Shown here: positions 8,314 through 18,300 of the stretch, one piece after another
Layout: the number at the start of each line of letters is the position of its first letter
Numbering within the stretch: position 1 is the first letter of the stretch
Source: Conidiobolus incongruus B7586
Taxonomy: Eukaryota; Entomophthoromycota; Entomophthoromycetes; Entomophthorales; Conidiobolaceae
NCBI GenBank assembly: GCA_000697335.1
Contig: JNEM01007870.1
Coordinates: 1-21,672, forward strand
Reading direction: 5' to 3'
Length of the DNA stretch: 21,672 nucleotides
The notes under the pieces: model-generated
Told to the model about the DNA's origin: nothing
The model's database searches: none
The model's input: only the letters and a program-made list of their open reading frames with translations
Made by a program: the position numbers and the translations under genes

Positions 8314-11300
8314 TTAAATATTATGTGCCCATAATTTGTCATTGGGATTTTTGGGTTCTACCTTGGATAATTGAACCAAATCGTCGGAGCAGTTCAATCG
8401 GATTTTTTCACTCGTGGCAGGTGATGAGAGTTTGAGGGGGTCTGTAATACCGTTGGATTTTCTATAATAATTGAAATGAATAACAGCGTATTGATAATAA
8501 TATGATTAATATTACCTGGCACTCGTGATGGCGTCCCTAATGGCAAAGAACACAGAAGCTCCCATGAAGAGTGGAGGTTCGCCCACACCTTTGGATCGTT
8601 TGATTGTTTTGAGATGCTTGTACTGCTTGCCTTGCAGAATGTCCACGTAGAACTCTTGGGGAATATCTCGGAAGCCCGGGATCTTGTAATTGCCAGGTCC
8701 CTTGGTAAATGTACGGCCATCAGGATGGAAGAGGGGTTCTTCGAGGGTGGTTAAGCCTAAATTAAATTATGGTCAATAATTGATGGTGATGATGATGTAA
8801 TGGGAGATTGTTACTTACCGACACCCTGAATAAATGCACCTTCAATCTGACCGATATCGGTAGCCACGTTAATACTCTCACCAATATCCATAATGATATC
8901 TGATCTCAAAATGGTGTGATCTCCAGTTAAAACATCGATTTCCACTTCCGATACGGAGACTCCTGAAGTATAGTAGAAGAATAAGAGACCTTCATTCTTG
9001 TCAAAGTCGTAACTGAGGTCGGGAGTCTTGTAGAAACCATTGGCAGTCAAGTTCACACGATCGAAATAGGCTGCCTTGGCCCACTCCTTCATTGTACCGT
9101 TGGGATTGGCATCCCTATAAGGCTTAATTCTATCTCTGAGCTCGACACATGCATTGTAAATGGCGTACCCGTTCAAATCACTTGAGGCACTAGCCGCAGT
9201 AGGGGCAGTATTGATGACTTTGTCTGTGGAAGTTTCGGAAATGAAAACGGTATCTACGGGAACACCGAGGGTGTCAGCACAGATTTGAGTCATTTTAGTA
9301 TGGAGACCTTGGCCCATTTCGACACCTCCGTGCGACAATAAGATGGAACCGTCAGTGTAAATGTGTACGAGGGCTCCAGCTTGGTTTAGGAATCGAACAC
9401 CGAAGGAGATACCAAATCTAAAGATTATAATTAGTACATAATCTTCAGTCATGAATCAATTGAATAGTTACTTTGTAGGAATAACAGATAGCCCCCTCTT
9501 CTTCCAAGTATGTTCTTCATTAAATTTATCAACCAATTCTCTACGCTTGTGATAGTTACTCTGGTCTAAAATCTTGTCCCACATTTCGGGCACGTACCAA
9601 TCTAGGAGTTGATTGTTGAAATGGGTGTACTGGCCTTCCTGATACATGTTCTTTTTCTAAACAATAGTGAGTCTCTATAAAAGTTTAATATATGAGATGA
9701 AATTTACTCTAATTTCTAGTTGATTCAAGCCTAAACGATCGGCTACTTCGGAGATCATCATTTCACAAATGATCATACCTTGGGGACCACCGAAACCTCG
9801 GAATCTATTGAAAAAAAATAATATTTAGTATCCAATATTCATAATATATAATATAAAATTACGCTGTGTTAGAAGGAGTATTAGTTTTGGCCAATTTGCC
9901 TACCACATTGAGTGCTGGGAAGTAGTAGCAGTTATCAACGTGGGTAATGGCACGGTCCATGACACCGAGGGACAGATCGAGGGAGTGACCAGCGTTACTG
10001 TAGAGCTAATTGAAAATGAATTAAATAAATAATATGAGGACATTAAATTTAACTTACTGTAATGTCCAAAGCCCTAAAGGTACCATCCTTGCTAACACCC
10101 AATTTCCATTTACCCAAGAAGGGATGACGCTGACCAGATGTGCACATGTCGACATCACGATCCAATACTACTCTCACTGGTCTGTTCAACTTATAGGCAG
10201 CAACTGCCGCGACCGCACCAAATGGAGTGCCTCGACTCTCTTTACCGCCGAAACCACCACCCAAGCGCTTAGCCTTACACACAACGCGATTGAACGGAAT
10301 ATCTAAAGCTTCGGCGACGACATTCTGCAATTCGGTGAGGCCTTGATTACTCGAAATCAATTCAATTTCATGCCCTTCACCCTTGGGAATAGCCAATGTA
10401 CCTTGAGTTTCTAGGTAGAAGTGTTCCTGGCCCGCCATGTAGTACTCACCTTCGAAAATGTGGTCACTCTTGGCGAATTCTTCATCGAGTTTACCCCTAC
10501 CGATATGACGGGACTGAGGATGGTAAGAGTTTTGACTAATTGCTTCTTCAATAGTCAGAATGTGAGGTAGTTCTTCATATTCTACTTTAACGAGATTAGC
10601 TGCTTTTCGGGCTGTTAGTTTATCATCTGCCAAAATGACTGCGATAGTTTGTCCAACTGTGTAAACTTCTTCGGATGCGAAGATCTCTTCATCGGGCACT
10701 ACAGCTCCAAATTTGTTGTGGCCAGGAACGTCCGTATAATCGATCTTATAAACTCCAGGAATCTTCAAAGCTTCGGAGTAGTCCACATTCTTAATCTTTG
10801 CGTGAGCTTTTGACGATAGAACCAAAGCACCGAAAAGTTCGTTAAATTGCTTGGGAATATCGTCGACGTATTTGGCAACACCTGTTGTTTGTTTCATACC
10901 ACTAACATGAATTTGAGCACTTCCTAAAGTTTTGTTCAAGTTGGAATCGTCGAATCTTTGCACACCGAATGAGACGTTACGTTCGATATCTTCCAACCCT
11001 TCAGTACTGATATCAGTAGGAATTTTGAGCTCTTTACAGGTTTGGAGCCAGAACTTCTTGAAGAATGATACTACTAGTGTACGTCTGTAGGTGGGCTGAC
11101 CTCCAGGGACGGTGTAATCGAATTTGACTTTGTCAAGGATTTCATTGGTGATAGCTTCTAACAATTCGTTGGATCCCCATTTGCCGCCCTTTGCAACATT
11201 ATTTAGGGTTGACAGATGGAGTGTAGTTGGGGCAACACCACCCAATCCCCCTTGCAAATCTACAACGGTGTAGCCATTTTCAGAGCACTCCAGTTGGACT

Positions 11301-12822
11301 TGGAAGCATGCGTTGGCAATGGCAATATCGTCATCCTTCCTTTTAGCTTGCTTGTAAGCTCTGACGAACTGCAACTCTCCTGCCAATGGAATTTCTAATC
11401 TCAGCGCGACCTCGTCTTGGCGAAGCGCATTCTTTCTATAGCCGGTATACAACTCCCTCATTGGAATCACTCTTTCGCCATTTTTGGATGCAACGGTCAA
11501 TTTCGCGTTGGTAGCGATCAAAATGGGATTTAGATCGGAAATTGGCGACCCAGTGATAATATTACCGGCTAAAGTTGCAAAGTTTCGAATTTGATTCCCT
11601 GCGAACCATTTTAAATTGGTAATGAGTGCTTGAATTGTAGATTGTTGATGCGACTACACAGTGTTAATAAATGATATACTATTATAAAAAGTATTGAATT
11701 ACCTTCACATGCTTTTGAGCACATTTCAAATCCTTATTCAATTGGTTTAAAGTGATATTCACACCAATTTCCAATTTGTCTTGTTGGATTTTCAGATCGT
11801 TGAACTCTTTAATGTCACCAGTATAGATAAGGTGTTTATATTCCATAAATCGTAAGCGCATTTCAATCCCCACTTCGGTGTTGCCGCCGATTAGTTTGGC
11901 ATTGGGGTACTCGGACTAAATTTTGTGTTAATATTAAACATATATATATATATATATATATCAAAAGCATCATAAATACTTTGAGCTGTAGGAGCTGATC
12001 CACAGTAGAAGGTCTGAGCCACTTGTAGCCCAATTGATTGTCAAATTGTAATAGGATGGGGTTTGCTGCTGTGGTAGTGTGGTAATCTATTAACTCTTGG
12101 GGGTATTGTAATTCGTTTTCACTGTTGTAAGGTTTGAATTGTTTATCCTAAAAATTTTTAATACTTGATCCTATTTTGCTATTATAGTAATTACTTGAAC
12201 TAGACATTGTCCCAGTTGCTTATTACCACCACTGCACTGATTCTTATGTTGATCATTGTCGCAAGCGAAGGTTTTAGCAGCGTCCAAAATGGGACGATAT
12301 CCGGTACATCTGCACAAATTACCATCGAATCCCTCTTCGATATCGGCTACAGTAGGTTTGTCATTGTCCCTGAGTAGTCCGTACAACGACATCACAATGC
12401 CAGGTGTACAGAACCCACATTGGGAGCCATGATGGTGTGCTAAACGCTCCTAAACTAATTTAAGACTCGGTATATATTTGTAAAATTAGGAAACTTACTT
12501 GAATGGGATGAGGATCATTCTCATTGCCCAAACCTTCAACAGTGATAACTTGCTTGCCATTCACCGAACACAGAGGTGTCAAACAAGCGTTAGCACTCAA
12601 ATATTTTGGATTTTGTGTCTTCGTATCGTACATACCAAGTACTACTGTACAAGCACCACATCCACCCTCCCCACAGCCTAATTTCGTACCTGTCAAACCC
12701 TTGCCTCGCAAGTATTCGAGTAAGGTAAGTTCTGGATCAGGGTTTTTGAGCTGGACTGGCTCCTTGTTTAAGTAGAAGTATAGTGTGTCGTTAGATTGTA
12801 AAGATTCTTCGGAACCTATCAT
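8314..12822 (-). CDS. XDH: Xanthine dehydrogenase
   Basis: Joining 11 exons gives 1322 residues, close to the usual ~1330. It oxidises hypoxanthine to xanthine and urate in purine catabolism, normally with NAD+ as acceptor. Domains in order: plant-type 2Fe-2S cluster (C50, C55, C58, C80); second 2Fe-2S cluster (C119, C122, C154, C156 in QCGFCTPG and [10 protein letters not shown]); FAD domain ([11 protein letters not shown] near 257-267, [15 protein letters not shown] near 349-363); then the molybdopterin domain with [29 protein letters not shown] and GVGEPPLF. Residues equivalent to bovine E802, R880, R912, F914, F1009 and E1261 are E792, R870, R902, F904, F999 and E1253. Keeping both the Glu and the Arg that orient purines argues for xanthine dehydrogenase rather than aldehyde oxidase. 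The ATG at 12822 is the first in frame before the iron-sulphur domain; the open frame continues upstream only to a TTG. The gene looks intact. Confidence 0.96.
8314..12822 (-). other. XDH: Exon-intron structure of XDH (11 exons, 10 micro-introns)
   Basis: Exons, in transcription order: 12822-12499, 12449-12195, 12147-11980, 11915-11703, 11653-10058, 10005-9863, 9804-9708, 9656-9472, 9417-8819, 8756-8516, 8461-8314. Introns are 49, 47, 64, 49, 52, 58, 51, 54, 62 and 54 bp. Donors are GTAAGT, GTAATT, GTATTT, GTAATT, GTAAGT, GTAATT, GTAAAT, GTAACT, GTAAGT and GTAATA; all acceptors end in AG, mostly TTTAG or ATAG. The exon lengths add up to 3969 bp, which is 1322 codons plus the stop, and every junction restores XDH family sequence (for example [14 protein letters not shown] and VIPTK|FGISF). 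Introns 6 and 8 fall after the second codon base, intron 9 after the first, intron 10 after the second, and the rest between codons. Intron 3 holds a TA microsatellite. Confidence 0.92.
11940..11961. repeat. (AT)11 microsatellite in XDH intron 3
   Basis: Twenty-two bases of alternating A and T. It makes this the longest XDH intron (64 bp); without it the intron would be only about 42 bp. Confidence 0.9.
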
Positions 12823-12894
12823 TGTATTTTTATTTTGAATCAAATAAAAAAAGGATAAAAGAAAAATAAGATGAGATTTATGGTGTGACTTTGA

Positions 12895-12909
12895 TTTATA
12901 CTGTCCAAT
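12895..12909 (-). promoter_or_regulatory. Candidate XDH core promoter (TATA plus CCAAT)
   Basis: On the minus strand TATAAA lies at 12900-12895, about 73 bp before the ATG, preceded by an inverted CCAAT box (plus-strand ccaat at 12905-12909). Between TATA and ATG the coding strand is a pyrimidine-rich stretch (12867-12842), a common feature of fungal core promoters. Position and combination support it; AT-richness weakens the TATA match alone. Confidence 0.45.
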
Positions 12910-13056
12910 AAGCCTAATATTTGATCATTCGATTAAAGTTATGGGAAAGCAATTCAGGGGTTAAACTTTGAATTTGCATATTAATATCCATTTTGGATCT
13001 TGACATCATTCAACAATCCAAATGTCATATGATTTTAATTACTGGATGGATATTGA

Positions 13057-13107
13057 AGATAGTACTGAAGTGATAAGATTTTATCTCTAATTGATCTAAT
13101 GTTATCT
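13057..13107. promoter_or_regulatory. Cluster of four WGATAR (GATA-factor) motifs upstream of XDH
   Basis: AGATAG (13057-13062), TGATAA (13071-13076) and two TTATCT, the complement of AGATAA (13081-13086 and 13102-13107), fall within 51 bp, 235-285 bp upstream of the XDH start. In filamentous fungi, purine-catabolic genes are activated by nitrogen-responsive GATA factors (AreA/NIT2 class), which bind clustered WGATAR sites. The motifs are seen; their use here is inferred. Confidence 0.4.
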
Positions 13108-13131
13108 TTAGGATTTCTGATCATAGTATAG

Positions 13132-13153
13132 TAATAATAATAATAATAATAAT
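13132..13153. repeat. (TAA)7 microsatellite
   Basis: Uninterrupted TAA trinucleotide run of about 22 bases in the XDH upstream spacer, just beyond the GATA cluster. Confidence 0.85.
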
Positions 13154-14028
13154 TTATATTACGCTTCGATATTATATTGAATTAAGCTATTATTAATTTT
13201 AATTGATAAATTATTTGCAAATTTTATTTAAAATGAGAGGAGGGAATATTTGAAGTCACATTCAGATGGATACAAACCATTTTCTCAAATTCAATGGATT
13301 TACAATGTATTAATTTTGATTATATTTATTAGACAAATATATTTATTAAAGTCATTAAATAGGAATAATTCAAACCCGAAAATAATTGGTGAGAAGATTT
13401 GGCACAAAGTGGTTGTAATTTGATCCAATGATATATTATTATATCATATGATTTGAAGATTGGTGAAAATTGGTCAAATTGGATTGCAAGATGGCTAATC
13501 ATTGATATGAAATATCTTCTCTCTATATTGAAAAGCTTTTGAAGTCGCTTTCTGAAAATTTAATTTAAAATGATTAAATTAGCTTAAATCTATTTTCAAA
13601 CTAAATGATATCTGTAATGTAATCAACTAAAATTATATTACAATGTAATCATAAGCTATTGGCTGACAAGTTTGGATGGATCTTGTACCGATGACAAATC
13701 ATTAATAAAGATGCATATTCATCATATAAAATATTTATAATCCAGTATTATTTTTTATAAAAAGGATCTTAATTAATAAAATTGTATTGGTATTGAAACA
13801 GGAGTTCTAATATTCATTCTAATATTTAATATCAAAATACTCAAGTTAATGTGGTTGATTCAATAAGCCATACAACTGATTATACTTAAACAATTGTATT
13901 GAACCTTCAACATATTTGAAAGAATAAAAGTTCATAATTTCTGCTTATTATACTTTAAATCAAATTGTTCTAATTCAATTAATCAAGGAATTTTTATATA
14001 GTTTTGAAAATTTCAAAATAATTTAAAT

Positions 14029-14045
14029 AATATATATATATATAT
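14029..14045. repeat. (AT)n microsatellite
   Basis: Seventeen bases of alternating A and T in the spacer between XDH and the tRNA gene. Confidence 0.75.
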
Positions 14046-14736
14046 GGTTGAATCTAATATCTTTTTTCATATTATGTTTAACTCAATAACTTGAATTTTA
14101 TCACTTGAATGTATCATTCTTTTAAATTATTCAAAATTATATCTGACACAAAAATATTGACGTCAATGATAAGCTAATCCAGTATTATGTTTATTATATT
14201 AAAAAAACAATGTTGATATAGTTATCAAAATCGGTACAAGAAAAATTTCAACTTGTTCATTTCGATTGAAAAGTATCTTCGTCTATAGAATAATTTAGAC
14301 ATTCAATCCATATTTAAAAAATTCCTTTATTATGTAATTTTCCTAGTTTTGATGGTATAATAAAGTGTTTTGATCCTGTTCCAATGATTAATATCACTTA
14401 ATAAATGAAACCAAAGAACATTCTAGTTTATCAAGTATCTATTCGCCAAAACTTCATACCACATATATTCACTATCATAAGAACCCAATATATTTAACCA
14501 ATATAAATATCTTTAATTAAACTTGAACAATTAATAAAATTTAATATAAAATTCATAAAATTTCGGATATACAAAAAATCAATAAATTGCAATAAATATT
14601 GCTTAAATAGGATTAGTTAATAATAATTGATAAAATCTAATCAAAATTTAGATTAAAAGTAAATAAATTTGTTAAATTTCATAATAGCTAAAATATTGAA
14701 CATTGTTTGAATAATTGATTTTGAAATGATAAAATG

Positions 14737-14741
14737 AAAAA
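14737..14741 (-). terminator. RNA polymerase III terminator of the tRNA gene
   Basis: A run of five T on the minus strand begins five bases after the discriminator base of the tRNA, as expected for pol III termination. Confidence 0.75.
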
Positions 14742-14745
14742 CTAT

Positions 14746-14829
14746 TGCTGACAGTGAGGTTCGAACTCACGCCCCGTTACCGGGAGGGGATCTTAAGTCA
14801 CCCGCCTTGGACCACTCGGCCATATCAGC
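14746..14829 (-). tRNA. tRNA-Leu (anticodon UAA)
   Basis: 84-nt class II tRNA without intron. The acceptor stem GCTGATA pairs with TGTCAGC (one U-G wobble) and is followed by discriminator A. The D arm is GCC/GGC with loop GAGTGGTCCAA (A box TGGCCGAGTGGTC). The anticodon loop CTTAAGA carries TAA. The long variable arm is CCCG-GTAA-CGGG. The T arm GTGAG-TTCGAAC-CTCAC is perfect (B box GAGTTCGAACC). The anticodon stem GGTGA/TCCCC has one mismatch, U29 against C41. The long variable arm, the anticodon and discriminator A identify leucine. CCA is not encoded, as usual for a eukaryotic nuclear gene. Confidence 0.95.
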
Positions 14830-15312
14830 TATTCTCAAAATTATAAATATTAAATTTCATTTTGTTAACTTTCAAATTTGTCACTTTGAATTATAATTTA
14901 TTCTCTAAATATTATTACTATATTATTAATTTGAATTTTATTTTGATTATTCTCTTAACGTTGAAAATATATCATTTAATTGGATTAAACAGGCTATTAT
15001 TAACTATTTAAATTAATTTTTTTTTATTCTAAAGTTCAATAAATTATTTTTAAATTATAATTTAATATCAATATTTAATTCATATTTATGAATTTTAATA
15101 AGAATTTGATAGCTAAGTTTTATTGTTTCTATTGCCGATTGTAATGAGAGACCAAAATCTATAATCAATCAAATTATAAAATTAATTCAATTATAGCATA
15201 TTGTCATTGATTTTTTTTATTAATTTTCCTTTTGTAATTTTATTTTTTGTAAATTAAATAATAATAACAATAATTAAATTAAATTAAATCTTTTTAGAAG
15301 ATTAAAAATAAA
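14830..15312. other. AT-rich spacer, 3' flank of the SZT2-like gene
   Basis: No gene seen. On the minus strand, AATAAA hexamers lie about 70 bases after the stop codon (plus-strand 15238-15243) and about 90 bases after it (15216-15221). Either could direct polyadenylation. The upstream side of the tRNA gene shows no special motif. Confidence 0.5.
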
Positions 15313-18300
15313 TTAAGTGTCTGTAACGGGTCCAAACAAAGTAGTCCACATATAATAGAGTACACTTCGGAGTACCATTGTAGCGTGTTCCGATTCCACT
15401 TTGGCTAAATCATCACGGGGATCCCTGCTAATTGCACTCACTTCAATTTGGTTAGGAGGTCGGTGGGAGTCGTTGGGACTGTCATACATGAATTTGAAGT
15501 AGATCATAAAGTGCGAGTCATAGGGATTTAGGAGGATGAGGTGGCGATCGTTATCCAGCCACAGCTCGCGGTGGGAGCGGGAGAATGCACGTTTGAGCGA
15601 GTTGATCACTTCGGACCATGAGATTGACGTGTTTTCGGTGATTTCACTGAAAGTGGGTTCGATGAGCTTGAGGTCTATGTGGTAGAATTCCGTGCGGAAT
15701 GTATCCAAATCGGTGGCTTGTAGTTCATAGGACTCGGATTGGAATGATCGCCAGATCGTATCTTTGCGATGAAATTCAAGTACTTCATCTAACTTGTCGA
15801 CAATGAATTGGTCAATATGAGCTGGATTAAGGGTGGCTGCCGGATCGTGAACAGATTCAACAAATGTAGGATAATGATTAACAATATTAACATGAAGTAC
15901 ATAGTAGAATAATTGGTATTGACTCGTTGAATTTGGAGCTTGCTGAATATAGAAGACCAACGTTTGGCGATAGTTTGGAGGATAGTTCATATTTGCATAA
16001 AATCCTATACATTTGTTCTCATAATAAAGATTCTTCAAACCGTATCTCTGAGGTGATTTTGTAATATAAAGGTATAGATCTCTGATACTAAAAGGTTTAG
16101 GAGGAGTGTACAAATTATGAATTAAGCTATTATGACAATACTTTCCAGGCTGAAGAGGAGATTTGTACAAAGCCTGAAGAATTACGAGAGGATTCAGTGG
16201 TGGCATCGACCTTAATTCACCATCCATCCAGCGCTGGAGATAGCGTACATGGTAATCAAATGTGAATGAATGAGCGTGACTCTTATTATTCAAGTCGGAG
16301 ATAGCTATGGATATACGCTCGAATGTAGCAGTCAATTTAGACTTTTCACAAGTGGACAGATTAGAGTAGACATCCACTTTGAAGAATTGATTCTGAACCA
16401 GAATTTTAGCGATGATTAGTGCGCCATTAATGGACTTTACATAATAACCAGGAGTAAGGACTATATCGGGAGTGAGGGTGCCTTGAGATGTAACGGTGGT
16501 CTGATCCAATCGAGCTGTAAAACTTGTCTCATTTTTGAGTGGCACATGAATCATATCCAAAGACATCAGGTACATTGAATACTCCTTCAAAATTTGGCTA
16601 GCGACGTCAGAGTACCATTCGTAAAAGTTGGGCTGAGCGAGCTGTTCAGATTTGAAGAGCCAATCACTATTACTGGATTTATTATCCAATTTGAACCTAA
16701 ATAAAGGAATTCTACAAAAGTGAATATAATGACAGTGGTTCAAAAAGTTGGTGATTTGGTTGCTTGGAAAAGAAGTGGTTAAAACATGGTCTTTAGCGAG
16801 AGGGATCAGGTCAAGCAGTACGTTGGTCGTCGCTATAGCTGAATTTTCGGAATTATGCTCGGAGGATTCGTCATGATTCAGTAAATTGAGGAAATCGTGA
16901 CCATGGAATTGAAGAGGATCATAAATTGTGGATTCTTGAGAATAGTTTTGGGTATTTGATGGAATAATCTCAATCAATACCTTTCTGAGATCAGTGTTGC
17001 TCACCTTCTTCATTATATCCTCCGATAAGTTATGTGACTTGTTAATGCTTCCAAAGTTACTAAGGTCAGTAATGTTCATAAGTGCAGACTCCGAAATTCT
17101 AGCTCTGGAATCTGATGAGTTGAGCGCATTTGGAGCTTGACTGGTAAGTAAAGAGTGAGAAGGATAACGATGTTGAATTAAGGAGTTCATTAATATCATT
17201 TTAGATTCGTTATCATGAGCATGTAAATTTAAAGTGGATAGAGCATCAAGATTAAGTGGTGTGTGGAACAAGCCCAATTTCTGAAGTAGGATAAAATCAA
17301 GCGCGGTCTGACGTGTATTAATCCATGCCACGATCTTTTGCAACATTAGATAAAGCTGATCGATAATTTGCTTTTCAATGTTATAACTGTATATTTTGAT
17401 AGAGCAGTAATTTATCTCAACTTGAAGGTACACGTGTCTATATGGTTCAATTTGAATTGACTGAACCTTGCTACAGTGATGTAACAAGTTGATGGGACTA
17501 TACACAGTGAGATCATCCTTATTTCTTGGAAAAGAGGAACTAATTTTTGCAAATCCGCTCTTGATACTACCAGTTTCCTCAGATGAGCTTCTTCTGGTGG
17601 GAGTATATTCGGGATATTGATGGAAGAGGTGATTAGGCTTGTTGAAGAATAATTTAGGTATAAGCTCTTTCAACCCACTGCATAATAAGAATCTTCCACT
17701 TTGGGTGACTTTGGGATGAATATAATTAGAGGAATTTAGTCGAATTGGACTAATCGGTTCTGGGTAATCTAAGTTAAAATCATTTTCCAATGGCTTCAAT
17801 TCAAAAATTGCAGGAATCATCATATGGTGCAAGTCAGATAGCCATTCATATATGTGACCAATGATAGATGTTTGTTGACCAAGTGAAAATTTGCCAAAAA
17901 TAGATAGAGAGCGGGAGGAAACGTTTTGAGACTTCGATGAATAATCAATAATCTTGGGTACTGGTTTGAATAGCAAAGGATTTAAATCGATTGGCTGATC
18001 GAAATCATTAGGAGTATCTGAGAAATAATTTTCATGATAGATGGTGGAGGCTCCATCGTCAGATATCCTTGACATAATTTCAATATCGAGTTCGTTTGTT
18101 TCTAAAGTAGGTGTTTGATGAGTATCTTTCTTGAGTTTAATACTATATTCTTTTTCCAAGGATTGAATAAATTTATCCACTATATAGTCATGTATACTCT
18201 GTTTGATACTCTTTTGCAACTGACTAATCATCATCTCTGGATCAACGGAGCCCATCGTCCATATCTTGAAATTGATAGCAAAATCAGAGAATTCAACTTC

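Larger units (their letters stand above)
12823..14745. other. Long AT-rich spacer upstream of XDH
   Basis: No open frame or family similarity on either strand. It contains the XDH promoter side (TATA/CCAAT near 12900, GATA cluster at 13057-13107), two microsatellites, and a 12 bp perfect palindrome ATTGACGTCAAT at 14156-14167 that includes the CRE/ATF consensus TGACGTCA. The right end is the 3' flank of the tRNA gene. Confidence 0.6.

Noticed and set aside
8394-8720. Minus-strand frame of 108 codons as a separate gene
   Set aside because: It reads XDH exons 10-11 and intron 10 in the wrong frame; the XDH reading restores conserved catalytic motifs.
8314-12822. Aldehyde oxidase instead of xanthine dehydrogenase
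   Set aside because: Equivalents of bovine E802 and R880, which orient purine substrates and are changed in aldehyde oxidases, are both conserved.
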